NCBI RefSeq assembly: GCF_001824475.1
Contig: NZ_MHXN01000033.1
Coordinates: 1 to 64,000, forward strand
Reading direction: 5' to 3'
DNA from: Phenylobacterium sp. RIFCSPHIGHO2_01_FULL_69_31
Lineage (GTDB): Bacteria > Pseudomonadota > Alphaproteobacteria > Caulobacterales > Caulobacteraceae
DNA length: 64,000 bases
In this document: positions 36,703-45,071 of the stretch, in pieces
How positions within the stretch are numbered: position 1 is the first letter of the stretch
Layout: each line of letters begins with the position of its first letter
The notes under the pieces: model-generated
Told to the model about the DNA's origin: nothing
Seen by the model: only the letters and a program-made list of their open reading frames with translations
The model's database searches: none
Made by a program: the position numbers and the translations under genes

Positions 36703-38478
36703 GTGAGCAACACGTGGAACACCGGGCGCTTTAGCGTCAGCTTCGGCGCCCCCCTAGCGTCCCGCCCTCCGGCCGCGCCAGGCGATGCCGCCGAGGCCGC
36801 CCGCTGGGGCGCCGAGGGCGACCGGCTGCGCCTGGCCGGGGACGTGGCCGGCGCCGACCGCGCCTATGCCCGCCAGATGCGCGCGACGGTCACCGATCCC
36901 GAGCTCGTCCGTGCGGCCGATACGCTGATCGCGGGCGATCTCGCCGCGGCCGACGCCCTGCTGCGCGGCGTGCTGGCGCGGCGGCCCGCCGATGCGCTGG
37001 CGCTCTGGATGGCCGGCGATGTGGCGTCCCGGCGGGGGCGTAACCACGACGCCGAGACCTTGCTGGCCCGCTGCCTAGACCTTGCCCCTGGCCTGACCGC
37101 CGCACGCTCCGCCTACGCCATGGTCTTGACCTGGCGCGACAAGGTGGAGGCCGCGCTCGCCCAGGCGGACCGGCTGCTGCAGGCCGAACCGGCGAACGCG
37201 CTCTATCGCCACCTGCGGGCCTCCTCGCTCTCACGGCTGGGCGAGGACGCGGCCGCCGCGGAGGCCTACGCGGCAATCCTGGAAGCGCACCCCGACCAGG
37301 CGCTGAGCTGGATGAGCTACGGCCACGTGCTGAAGACGCTAGGCCGGCAGGCGGACGCCGTGGCGGCCTATCGGCGATGCCTGGCGCTGGACCCCCGCCA
37401 GGGCGAGGCCTGGTGGAGCCTGGCCAACCTCAAGACCGTGCGCTTCGCCGACGCCGACCTCGCTGCGATGGAACAGGCGCTCGCCGCCGAGCTCCCCGAC
37501 GCCGACCGGCTGCAGGTCCATTTCGCCCTGGGCAAGGCGCGCGAGGACGCGGGCGCGTTTGCTGAGGCCTTCGAACACTATGCGCGGGGCAATGCGATCC
37601 AGCGTGCGCGGCTGGACTACGACGCCGCCGAGACCACGGGCCAGATGCGGCGGACCAAGGCGCTGCTGGGCCGCGGCTTCTTCGCCGCGCGCGCGGGGCA
37701 GGGGGCGCCGCACCCCGACCCGATCTTCATCGTGGGCCTGCCGCGCTCGGGCTCGACCCTGGTGGAGCAGATCCTGGCTAGCCACAGCCAGGTCGAGGGC
37801 ACCCAGGAACTGCCCTACATCCCCGCCCTGGCGGCGCGGCTGGCCGGCCGCGCCCGGCGCGAGAGCGAAGGCGCCTACCCGGACGTGTTGGCGGCCCTGT
37901 CGTCCGAGGAATTCGCGGCCCTGGGCGAGGAATACCTGGCCCGCGCCGGAACCCACCGGAAGACCGGACGGCCCTTCTTCATCGACAAGCTGCCGAACAA
38001 CTTCGCCCACACGGGGCTGATCCACCTGATCCTGCCGAACGCCAAGATCGTGGATGCGCGCCGCCATCCCCTGGGCTGCTGCCTGTCCGGCTTCAAGCAG
38101 CACTTCGCGGTCGGCCAGCCGTTCACCTACGACCTCGTCGACATCGGCCGCTACTACGCCGACTACGTCGAGCTGATGGCCCATTTCGACGCAAACCTCC
38201 CTGGCCGTATCCACCGCGTGATCTACGAGCGGATGGTCGCCGAACCGGAGGCCGAGGTCCGGCGCCTGCTGGACCACTGCGGCCTGCCGTTCGAGGACTC
38301 ATGCCTGCGCTTCTACGAGAACGACCGCGCGGTGCGGACCGCCAGCTCCGAGCAGGTGCGCCAGCCGATCTTCACCGACGCGGCCGACCACTGGCGCAAC
38401 TTCGAACCGTGGCTGGGCCCGCTGAAGGCCGCCCTCGGGCCGGCGCTGGACGCCTATCCGGCGCCGCCAGCGATCTAG
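36703..38478 (+). CDS. TPR-containing sulfotransferase family protein (1)
   Basis: 591 residues from GTG 36703. The first 280 residues are TPR-like (RAYARQMRATVTDPEL, ALWMAGDVASRRGRNHDAET, SYGHVLKTLGRQADAVAAYR). The C-terminal domain is a sulfotransferase fold with the PAPS 5'-phosphosulfate loop PIFIVGLPRSGSTLVEQILA near residue 345 and the 3'-phosphate region RRHPLGCCLSGFKQHF, then VIYERMVAEPEAEVRRLLDHC. Members resemble tyrosylprotein sulfotransferases in sequence logic, so a peptide or glycan acceptor is possible. A paralogue follows 54 bp later. Confidence 0.85.
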   Translation: MSNTWNTGRFSVSFGAPLASRPPAAPGDAAEAARWGAEGDRLRLAGDVAGADRAYARQMRATVTDPELVRAADTLIAGDLAAADALLRGVLARRPADALALWMAGDVASRRGRNHDAETLLARCLDLAPGLTAARSAYAMVLTWRDKVEAALAQADRLLQAEPANALYRHLRASSLSRLGEDAAAAEAYAAILEAHPDQALSWMSYGHVLKTLGRQADAVAAYRRCLALDPRQGEAWWSLANLKTVRFADADLAAMEQALAAELPDADRLQVHFALGKAREDAGAFAEAFEHYARGNAIQRARLDYDAAETTGQMRRTKALLGRGFFAARAGQGAPHPDPIFIVGLPRSGSTLVEQILASHSQVEGTQELPYIPALAARLAGRARRESEGAYPDVLAALSSEEFAALGEEYLARAGTHRKTGRPFFIDKLPNNFAHTGLIHLILPNAKIVDARRHPLGCCLSGFKQHFAVGQPFTYDLVDIGRYYADYVELMAHFDANLPGRIHRVIYERMVAEPEAEVRRLLDHCGLPFEDSCLRFYENDRAVRTASSEQVRQPIFTDAADHWRNFEPWLGPLKAALGPALDAYPAPPAI

Positions 38479-38532
38479 ACGCGCGTTGCGCGGCCGCCGC
38501 TGCTAGATTACGCGCCGGAATTTGCCGCGAAG

Positions 38533-40260
38533 GTGCGTGACTTGAGCCAGTGGAAAGTCGGACAGATCAACGTGAAGGCGGGCTACACCCCCGCCCCGAC
38601 GGCCAGACCTGCGGTTCCCGCCGCGCCGCCCGCGCGTAGCCCGGAGGCCGATCGCGCCCGGCTGCAGGCGATCCACGCCGCCACCCAGGCCCGCGATTTC
38701 CCGCGCGCCGCCACCCTGGCCGAGGCCGCGCTGAAGGACGGGATCGAGCACCCCATGGTGCTGAACCTGGCGGCGCTGAAGGCCGAGCAGGAGGGGCGGT
38801 TCGACGATGCGCTGGCGGTGCTCCAGCGGGCCGTGGAAATCGCGCCCCAGGACCTTGGCGCCCGCAACGCCATGGGCCTCGTGCTCACCCGCCTGGAACG
38901 ATACCCCGACGCGCTCGCTGCCTTCGAAGGCGTGATCGCGCTGGAGCCCGGGTTCGCCGGCGCCCACTGCGCCCGCGGCGCGACGCTGGAGGCCATGGGC
39001 CGGCTGAAGGAGGCCGAGGCCGCCTACAACCACGCCCTGGAGCTGGAGCCCGAGAACCTGGGCGCGACCCAGGGCCTGGCCAACCTGCTGAGCCGGCGGG
39101 GCGCCCACGCCGAGGCGCGGCCCCTGGCCGAGGCGGTGCTGGAGGCCGAGCCCAACTTCCCCGACGCGGTGATGGTCTTGGCCGCCGCCGACGCCGCGGA
39201 GGGCCACGGCGAGCGCGCCCAGAAGCGCCTGGAGCTGCTGGCCGGCGACGAGCGTCTGACGCCACATCAGCGCGCCCTGGCGCGCGGGCAGTTGGGTGAC
39301 GTGCTGGACGCCCAGAACCTCACCGCCGAGGCGTTTCAGGCCTATGCCGCCTGCAACATGGGCCTCTGGCGCGCCTATGCGCCGGTCCACGGGCAGGGGA
39401 TCAGCGCCCTGGACTTCGCCCGCGCCATGATCGCCGAGCTGGACCAGATCCCGCCCGAGGCCTGGACGTCGAAGCCGATCGCCCGGCCCACCGACGGGCA
39501 GAAGGCGCATGTCTTCCTGCTCGGGTTCCCCCGCTCGGGCACCACCCTTCTGGAACAGGTGCTGGCGAGCCATCCCGATGTCGAGGCGCTGGAGGAACGG
39601 GAGACGCTCGCCGACGCCCAGCGCGCCTTCCAGATGCAGCCGGCCGACGTGGCCCGCCTGGCTCGCGCCTCCGAGGCCGAACTGGCGCCCCTGCGCGACG
39701 CCTACTGGGCCCGCGTGAAGGCCGAGGGCGCGGACGTGGCCGGCAAGGTGTTCGTCGACAAGCACCCGCTGCACACCTTCCGCCTGCCCCTGATCCTGAA
39801 GCTTTTCCCGGACGCCAAGATCCTGTTCGCCCGCCGCGATCCGCGCGACGTGGTGCTGAGCTGCTATCGCCGCCGCTTCGCCATGAGCGGCTCGGCCTAC
39901 CAGATGCTGACCCTGCCCGGCGCGGCCGGATACTACGACGCGGCGATGCTGCTGGCCGACAAGCTGGAGGCGCCCATGGCGCCGCGCACCCTCGTCGTGC
40001 GCCACGAGTCCCTGGTGGCCGACTTCGACGCGGCGGTGGGCGAGGTGGTCGCGTTCCTGGGCCTGCCCTGGTCGGACCAGGTGCGAAACTTCGCGGACAA
40101 GGCCCGCGACCGGGCGGTCGCCACGCCCAGCGGCGCCCAGCTCTCGCGCGGCCTCAGCGCCGAGGGCGTGGGCGCCTGGCGTCGCTACCGCGACCAGCTC
40201 GCCCCGGTGCTGCCGACCCTGGCGCCCTGGGTCGCCGCGTTCGGGTACGAGGCCGAATGA
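38533..40260 (+). CDS. TPR-containing sulfotransferase family protein (2)
   Basis: 575 residues from GTG 38533. TPR units cover about residues 50-270 (LAEAALKDGIEHPMVLNLAA, NAMGLVLTRLERYPDALAAF, AAYNHALELEPENLGAT). The sulfotransferase domain has FLLGFPRSGTTLLEQVLAS near residue 330 and FARRDPRDVVLSCYRRRF as the PAPS 3'-phosphate site. It is a diverged paralogue of the previous gene. Its stop overlaps the aspartic protease start by ATGA, making the two proteins co-expressed. Sulfation target unknown. Confidence 0.85.
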   Translation: MRDLSQWKVGQINVKAGYTPAPTARPAVPAAPPARSPEADRARLQAIHAATQARDFPRAATLAEAALKDGIEHPMVLNLAALKAEQEGRFDDALAVLQRAVEIAPQDLGARNAMGLVLTRLERYPDALAAFEGVIALEPGFAGAHCARGATLEAMGRLKEAEAAYNHALELEPENLGATQGLANLLSRRGAHAEARPLAEAVLEAEPNFPDAVMVLAAADAAEGHGERAQKRLELLAGDERLTPHQRALARGQLGDVLDAQNLTAEAFQAYAACNMGLWRAYAPVHGQGISALDFARAMIAELDQIPPEAWTSKPIARPTDGQKAHVFLLGFPRSGTTLLEQVLASHPDVEALEERETLADAQRAFQMQPADVARLARASEAELAPLRDAYWARVKAEGADVAGKVFVDKHPLHTFRLPLILKLFPDAKILFARRDPRDVVLSCYRRRFAMSGSAYQMLTLPGAAGYYDAAMLLADKLEAPMAPRTLVVRHESLVADFDAAVGEVVAFLGLPWSDQVRNFADKARDRAVATPSGAQLSRGLSAEGVGAWRRYRDQLAPVLPTLAPWVAAFGYEAE

Positions 40261-41291
40261 CCCTGACCCGCCGGCGCGCGCTGCAGACGCTCGCGCTGGG
40301 CGGACTGGGCAGCGCCTGCGCCACCGCGCCGGGGCTCCGCGAGGGGCCCATCCGCGAACCCCTGGTCTCGATCAACCTGGCCGACGTGGCGCCGCCCCCA
40401 GCGCCGGCCACCGGTACGCGGGTGGAAACCGCCTTCGACCAGGCGCGGCGGATGACGGTGCCGGTCCGGCTTGGCAAGCGCGGGCCGTTCCAGTTCGTGG
40501 TCGACACCGGCGCGAACCGCACGGTGATCGGCGTCGAGACCGCCCAGCGCTGCAGCCTCGTCGGCGACGGCATGGCGCCGGTGCACGGCATCGTAGGAAC
40601 CCAGCCGGCGCCGCTGGTGAAGGTGCCCATGCTTCGCGTGGGCATGGTCCAGTCGTCCAACCTCAGCCTGCCGGTCCTGCCCAAGGCCAGCCTCGGCGCC
40701 GATGGCCTGCTGGGCATCGACGTCCTGCGGAACCGCCGGATGCGGCTGAATTTCCGCGGCAACACCTTCGAGATCGGCCCCTCGGGCAAGGGCGCGTCGG
40801 TACAGGCCCTGGGCGGCGGGGGCGGCACCCGGATCCCCGATCCCTCCCGCGGCATCGTCGTGCCGGCGCAGTACCGTTCCGGCCAGCTGGTGATCTTCGA
40901 CGCCGACGTGGCGGGCGTGCCGGTGCGGGCGTTCCTGGACTCCGGCGCCCAGATCACCTGCGGCAACGAGGCGCTGCGCGACGTGCTGCTGCGCGAGCGG
41001 CCGGAGCTGGCGGCCCGGATGGTCGAAAGCCAGCTCATCAGCGCGACGGGCCAGACCTCGCCCGCCCAGATCGGCCCCTTGCCGCGGCTGCGGCTGGGCG
41101 GTCTTGGGCTGAACAACATCCGCGCCGCCTTCGCCCCGCTGCACATCTTCAGCCTCTGGGGGCTGAACGACCGGCCCGCCATGCTGGTGGGCGTGGACGT
41201 GCTGCGGCACTTCGACGAGGTCACCCTCGACTTCGGCCGGCGCGAGGTCACCTTCACGCGGGCCCGCAACGCCGGACCGGCGGTCGTCTGA
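40257..41291 (+). CDS. Two-domain retropepsin-like aspartic protease, Tat lipoprotein
   Basis: 344 residues. The N-terminus MTLTRRRALQTLALGGLGSAC has a Tat-like RRR motif and a lipobox Cys at 21. Two aspartic-protease halves follow: FVVDTGANRTVIG (Asp83) with LLGIDVLRNRRMRLNF, and FLDSGAQITCG (Asp228) with LVGVDVLRHFDEVTLDF. Bacterial retropepsins usually have one such half and dimerise; here both are in one chain, as in pepsin. The protein should be anchored in the periplasm or outer membrane. It is coupled by ATGA to the upstream sulfotransferase gene. Confidence 0.82.
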   Translation: MTLTRRRALQTLALGGLGSACATAPGLREGPIREPLVSINLADVAPPPAPATGTRVETAFDQARRMTVPVRLGKRGPFQFVVDTGANRTVIGVETAQRCSLVGDGMAPVHGIVGTQPAPLVKVPMLRVGMVQSSNLSLPVLPKASLGADGLLGIDVLRNRRMRLNFRGNTFEIGPSGKGASVQALGGGGGTRIPDPSRGIVVPAQYRSGQLVIFDADVAGVPVRAFLDSGAQITCGNEALRDVLLRERPELAARMVESQLISATGQTSPAQIGPLPRLRLGGLGLNNIRAAFAPLHIFSLWGLNDRPAMLVGVDVLRHFDEVTLDFGRREVTFTRARNAGPAVV

Positions 41292-41297
41292 AGACGG

Positions 41298-43079
41298 CTA
41301 CCGGATCGGGGTCGGCGCCAGGACGGTTCCGCCGCCGCCGCTGCGCAGCCGGGCTTCGGCCGCCTGGTCGATGATCGCCTGCGCGCGGGGGTCGCCGAAC
41401 ACCCAGGCCGCCGCCGCCAGGGTCCGCGCCGAGGCCGCCGACACGCCCAGCGCCTTCTGCAGCGCTTCGAAGGCGCCGTCGGCGGGCGTCATCCGCCGCA
41501 GCGGCACCTCGCCCTCCAGCTTCGCCAGCTGCTTGGCCTTGTCCACGGCCTGGTAGAAGCCGCCGACCTCGTCCACCAGGCCCAGGGTCTTGGCCTGGGC
41601 GCCCGTCCAGACCCGGCCCTTGGCGATCTCCCGCACCCGCTCGGGCGGCATCTTGCGGCCGGTCGCCACGCGCGTGATGAAGTTGCCGTAGATGCGGTCC
41701 ATCCAGCCGGCGAACGCCGCACGCTGCTCGGCCGTAAACGGCTGCCCCAGTCCGAACGCGCCGGCGTACTCGCCGCCGACGCCCGTCTCGCGGACGTCCA
41801 CGCCAAACCTGGCCAGGGCGGGTCCAAGGGCGAACTTGCCGCCGAACACGCCGATGGAGCCGGTCAGGGTGGTGGGCTGGGCCACGATCGCCGAGGCCTC
41901 GGAGCTGATCCAGTAACCGCCCGAGGCGGCGTAAGTCCCCATGGAGACGACCACCGGCTTGCCCTTGGACTTGGCGAAGCGGATGGCGTCCAGGATCTGC
42001 TCGGAGGCGGTGTCGGACCCGCCGGGCGAATTGACCCGCAGAACGATGGCCTTGATCGAGCTGGCCTTGGCCGCGCGGACGATCGCATCGGCCAGGTCGT
42101 CGGAATAGATGGTCGCCCCGCCGGTGAACGGGTTCCCGCCCTCGTCCTTCCCCGTCATGATCGGCCCCTCGGCCTCGATGACGGCGATGGCGTCGCCGCC
42201 GCCGCGCCGCTCGCGGGCCGGGCGGTTGTCGGCATAGTCGTCGAAGTCCACCGTGCGCGCGTCGTCGCCGGCCTTGTCCAGCAGCGCCTGTTCGGCCTCG
42301 CGCACCTGGCCGATGTGGTCGATCAGCCGCAGGGCCAGGGCGTCTTCGGCGAGGTGCGGGCCGGCCTCCAGCGTCCGGCGCAGCGCCGCGGGATCGGCCT
42401 TCCGGTCGGCGGCGGCGAAGGCCAGGTTCGACGCATAGACCGAGCCCATCCAGCTCAGCGTCGCCTGCTTATGGGCGGGGGTGTAGTCGGAATAGAGGTA
42501 GCCGTTGACGGCGTTCTTGTATTCGTAGCGCTGCTCGTACTGCGGCACGACGCCGTACTTCTCAAAGAAGCGCTTGAGGAACAGGTCTTCGGTGGCGACG
42601 CCCGTCACCTGCAGCGAGGCGCCCGGCTGCATCCAGAACTGGTCCGACGCCCGACCCAGCATGTAGGTCGTGGTCACCATCCCCGCGGGATAGAGCCCCT
42701 GGCTGTGCGTGTAGACTGGCTTGCCGGCGGCCCGGAAGTGATTGAACGCCAGGCGGATCTCGTCGGCCATGCCCGGCTCGAGACCGCCCTCGGGCAGGCG
42801 GACCAGCAGGCCCTTGACCTTGTCGTCCGCCTCGGCGCGGCGAAGGGTCGAGATGATCGACATCACCGAGGTCGAGTTGCGCCCGATGCCCCAGAGCGGA
42901 TTGTGCGGCGCCTGGTCGGTCAGCGGGCCGCGCAGGTCCAGCTCCAGCACCGTGTTTGCAGGAATCGGCGCCGGCGCGGCGGCCTGCATGGCCATGCCGA
43001 TCAGCACGATCGGCACGCCGACCAGGAAAATCACCAGGCCCGCGAAGACCCCGGCCGCCGTGATCAGGAACTGTTTCAT
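41298..43079 (-). CDS. sppA: Signal peptide peptidase SppA, long form
   Basis: 593 residues, the length of the E. coli type (two S49 domains). An N-terminal membrane helix ([24 protein letters not shown]) anchors it facing the periplasm. The catalytic lysine is in [13 protein letters not shown] in the first domain and the nucleophile Ser in [12 protein letters not shown] of the second. Further block: [10 protein letters not shown]. It degrades cleaved signal peptides in the membrane. It converges with the aspartic protease gene, with 6 bp between stops, and is upstream-flanked by tRNA-Pro. Confidence 0.93.
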   Translation of the reverse strand: MKQFLITAAGVFAGLVIFLVGVPIVLIGMAMQAAAPAPIPANTVLELDLRGPLTDQAPHNPLWGIGRNSTSVMSIISTLRRAEADDKVKGLLVRLPEGGLEPGMADEIRLAFNHFRAAGKPVYTHSQGLYPAGMVTTTYMLGRASDQFWMQPGASLQVTGVATEDLFLKRFFEKYGVVPQYEQRYEYKNAVNGYLYSDYTPAHKQATLSWMGSVYASNLAFAAADRKADPAALRRTLEAGPHLAEDALALRLIDHIGQVREAEQALLDKAGDDARTVDFDDYADNRPARERRGGGDAIAVIEAEGPIMTGKDEGGNPFTGGATIYSDDLADAIVRAAKASSIKAIVLRVNSPGGSDTASEQILDAIRFAKSKGKPVVVSMGTYAASGGYWISSEASAIVAQPTTLTGSIGVFGGKFALGPALARFGVDVRETGVGGEYAGAFGLGQPFTAEQRAAFAGWMDRIYGNFITRVATGRKMPPERVREIAKGRVWTGAQAKTLGLVDEVGGFYQAVDKAKQLAKLEGEVPLRRMTPADGAFEALQKALGVSAASARTLAAAAWVFGDPRAQAIIDQAAEARLRSGGGGTVLAPTPIR

Positions 43080-43143
43080 CTCACCATAGGGTCGTGCGCC
43101 GCCCGCGCGTTCTCAAGGGGCGCTCTCGCACACAATCCCGCGC

Positions 43144-43155
43144 CCGCCTAGGCGG
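43144..43155. repeat. 12-bp palindrome between tRNA-Pro and sppA
   Basis: CCGCCTAGGCGG is a perfect palindrome 35 bp downstream of the tRNA-Pro 3' end (minus strand) and 65 bp upstream of sppA. It could end the tRNA transcript or bind a regulator of sppA; there is no T-run. Confidence 0.35.
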
Positions 43156-43189
43156 ACCGCGACGATGGGCCATGGAACTCGGGAGAAGA

Positions 43190-43266
43190 TGGTCGGAGTG
43201 GCAGGATTTGAACCTGCGACCCCTGCGTCCCGAACGCAGTGCTCTACCAGACTGAGCCACACTCCG
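43190..43266 (-). tRNA. tRNA-Pro (CGG)
   Basis: Read on the minus strand, the 77-nt gene has acceptor stem CGGAGTG/CACTCCG, D-arm with GGCTCAGTCTGGTAGAGC, anticodon stem CTGCG/CGCAG with loop TTCGGGA (anticodon CGG), T-arm GCAGG-TTCAAAT-CCTGC, discriminator A and encoded CCA (43190-43192). All stems pair. Confidence 0.97.
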
Positions 43267-43338
43267 ACTTGGAGGCGCGCTTATAGAGGAGGGTCGGCGG
43301 CCCCGCAAGCGGTCGAAAAAGACCTTTGTCGAGGGGCG

Positions 43339-43367
43339 TTGCATCAACCGGTCCGCTGCGCTATTTC
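43339..43367 (+). promoter_or_regulatory. Candidate promoter of tRNA-Gln
   Basis: TTGCAT (43339-43344), a 17-bp spacer and TATTTC (43362-43367) lie 42 bp before the tRNA-Gln 5' end in a 142-bp gap between two divergently placed tRNA genes. The match to sigma-70 elements is moderate and unsupported otherwise. Confidence 0.35.
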
Positions 43368-43408
43368 CCCCGCTCCCGAGCGCTCAGCGCCTCGGTGGCC
43401 GTTCCTGC

Positions 43409-43482
43409 TGGGGAATGGTGTAATGGTAACACTGCGGTTTTTGGTACCGTCATTCTAGGTTCGAGTCCTAGTTCCCCAGCCA
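43409..43482 (+). tRNA. tRNA-Gln (TTG)
   Basis: 74-nt gene: acceptor TGGGGAA/TTCCCCA, D-arm TGGTGTAATGGTAACAC, anticodon loop TTTTGGT (anticodon TTG) on stem GCGGT/ACCGT, T-arm CTAGG-TTCGAGT-CCTAG, discriminator G and encoded CCA. Pairing is complete with one G-T in the anticodon stem. Confidence 0.97.
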
Positions 43483-43573
43483 CGGACGTCCTCCTTGCCC
43501 CGGCGCCGCCGGCCCAAGGCAGAGCTTGACGCGCAAGACAACCCCCACTTGCTGCGACACCCCGTCACTCGGG

Positions 43574-43648
43574 GATTCTACTTAAGCATTCTCCCCGGAT
43601 TTCCAGGCCCCGAATCACTGTGGTTCTTAGTCGTTAACCATAGTGAAC
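43574..43648 (+). promoter_or_regulatory. Cell-cycle-type promoter: two GANTC sites and a CtrA-like box
   Basis: The 278-bp gap before the receiver/CtrA-paralogue operon has GATTC at 43574-43578, GAATC at 43612-43616 (both GANTC, CcrM/GcrA type) and TTAA-N7-GAAC at 43634-43648, one base away from the CtrA site TTAA-N7-TTAAC core. TTAACCAT is the commonest left half in Caulobacter CtrA targets. CTACTTAA at 43578-43585 also fits a FixJ-like site 7/8. Sites are 110-190 bp before the ATG at 43761. Confidence 0.5.
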
Positions 43649-43760
43649 AGCGATTGAAGACGGGCCGCAGATGATCCCAGGACACCTCTCAGAAGCGCGC
43701 GCACCCCGGGGGCTGGGGCGCCGTTTCGAGACGCGGTCCTAGGGGGTTTTAGGGGCGATC

Positions 43761-44162
43761 ATGGGTGGCAAGGTGTTGATCATCGACGACGACGCAGCGT
43801 TGCTGCGCCTCATGTCGATGGCGTTTCAGGCGGCGGGGTTTCAGACCGTCGCCGCAGACAACGGGCGGTCCGGCATCCGCATGGCCGGCGCCCACAGGCC
43901 CGACTTGGTGGTGACCGACATCGTCATGCCCGACATCGAGGGCATCGGCGCCATCCGGGCCATCAAGCAGGGGGCCCGCCCGCCGAAGGTGATCGCGATC
44001 TCGGGCGCCGGTCGGGCGCGGGGCGCGGACTACCTGAGCTGGGCCCGCCACCTGGGCGCGGACGAGGTGCTGGCCAAGCCCTTCCGCATGTCCGAGCTCA
44101 TGAAGATTTCCAAGTCCGTCATCGCCAAGCAAACCGTCAACGCGACAGATCTCAGGGGTTAG
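43761..44162 (+). CDS. Single-domain response regulator
   Basis: 133 residues behind an AGGGGCG ribosome site. A complete CheY-like receiver: DDDAALL, phospho-Asp in LVVTDIVMPDIEG (about residue 53), Thr/Ser switch in IAISGAG and Lys in VLAKPFRM. No output domain. The next gene, a CtrA paralogue, starts 5 bp after its stop, so the two are one operon. It could act as a phosphate sink or as a DivK/CpdR-like adaptor for the kinase at 45072; DivK identity is not claimed because the sequence diverges. Confidence 0.85.
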   Translation: MGGKVLIIDDDAALLRLMSMAFQAAGFQTVAADNGRSGIRMAGAHRPDLVVTDIVMPDIEGIGAIRAIKQGARPPKVIAISGAGRARGADYLSWARHLGADEVLAKPFRMSELMKISKSVIAKQTVNATDLRG

Positions 44163-44167
44163 ATCCG

Positions 44168-44875
44168 ATGCACATCCTTCTCGTGGAAGACAACGAAGCC
44201 ACCGCCAAGAGCGTCAAGCTCATCCTGGGCGCCGAGGGCCACAACGTCTCGATGACGGCCTCGGGCGAGGAAGCCGTCGAGCTGGCCGAGATCTACGAAT
44301 ACGACGCCGTCCTCATGGATATCGACCTGGAGGACATCACCGGGATCGAGGCCCTGCGTGAGCTGCGGCTGAAGAAGAACGCCACGCCCGTCATCATCCT
44401 GTCGGGCACGGTCGACGTGGAAACCAAGGTCGCGAGCCTGGCCGCCGGCGCGGACGACTACATGACCAAGCCGTTCCACAAGTCCGAGCTGACCGCGCGC
44501 ATCAACGCCGTGGTGCGCCGCTCGCGCGGCCATACGGACTCGATCATCCGCACCGGCGTGATCGCGCTGAATCTGAACACCCGCAGCGCCGAGGTGGCCG
44601 GCCAGCCGATCCACCTGACGCCCAGCGAATACAAGATGCTGGAGCTGCTCTCGCTCAGGAAGAACACGGTCCTCACCAAGGAGGCGTGCCTGAACCACCT
44701 CTACAACGGCATGAGCGAGCCCGAGATCAAGATCATCGACGTCTTTATCTGCAAGCTGCGCAAGAAGATCGCTGCGGCGGCCGGCGGCGACAGCCAGATC
44801 GAGACCGTCTGGGGCGGCGGCTACATGCTGCGCGACGCCAAGGCCGACGCCAAGCCGCAGGCCCTGGCGGCCTGA
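44168..44875 (+). CDS. CtrA-like OmpR-family response regulator (paralogue)
   Basis: 235 residues. The receiver has VEDNEATAKS, phospho-Asp51 in VLMDIDLEDITG and ILSGTVDVETKV, DDYMTKPFHKSELTARI; the winged helix has ALNLNTRSAEVAGQPIHL, YKMLELLSLRKNTVLTKEA and IIDVFICKLRKKIAAAAGG. These blocks are those of CtrA, with Asp at the same position (51), but many receiver positions differ from the nearly invariant Caulobacterales CtrA, so this is a paralogue. The C-terminus ends QALAA, like CtrA (AA) and SsrA (LAA), a possible ClpXP signal. It probably binds TTAA-type sites. Confidence 0.82.
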   Translation: MHILLVEDNEATAKSVKLILGAEGHNVSMTASGEEAVELAEIYEYDAVLMDIDLEDITGIEALRELRLKKNATPVIILSGTVDVETKVASLAAGADDYMTKPFHKSELTARINAVVRRSRGHTDSIIRTGVIALNLNTRSAEVAGQPIHLTPSEYKMLELLSLRKNTVLTKEACLNHLYNGMSEPEIKIIDVFICKLRKKIAAAAGGDSQIETVWGGGYMLRDAKADAKPQALAA

Positions 44876-44901
44876 TCCAGGGGCTCCGGAGGCTGACAGA
44901 G

Positions 44902-44930
44902 CGGCCGGACCTTCGGGGGCCGGCCGTTTC
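44902..44930 (+). terminator. Terminator after the CtrA-paralogue operon
   Basis: A 7-bp stem CGGCCGG/CCGGCCG with an 11-base loop, 26 bp after the stop codon, followed by TTTC. Reasonable intrinsic terminator though the T-run is short. Confidence 0.55.
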
Positions 44931-44961
44931 CCCGTGCGCACCCGGCCGCGGCGAGCCGCCG

Positions 44962-44983
44962 CTACGTAGGAGTACCTAGGTAG
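44962..44983 (+). promoter_or_regulatory. TACGTAG / TACCTAGGTA motif before the kinase gene
   Basis: CTACGTAG (44962-44969, a palindrome and 7/8 to FixJ consensus GTAMGTAG) and the palindrome TACCTAGGTA (44973-44982) lie about 90-110 bp before the kinase start. Spacing of the two palindrome centres is 12 bp. This fits paired binding by a NarL/FixJ-type dimer; the assignment to FixJ is inference. Confidence 0.45.
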
Positions 44984-45071
44984 AGACCTCGGGATGCCTG
45001 CGGCCCGGCTGTGTGCTTTTGATTCGCTCGGCCACATTTTGGCCATGGATGAGGCAGGATCGCGGCGCGCC

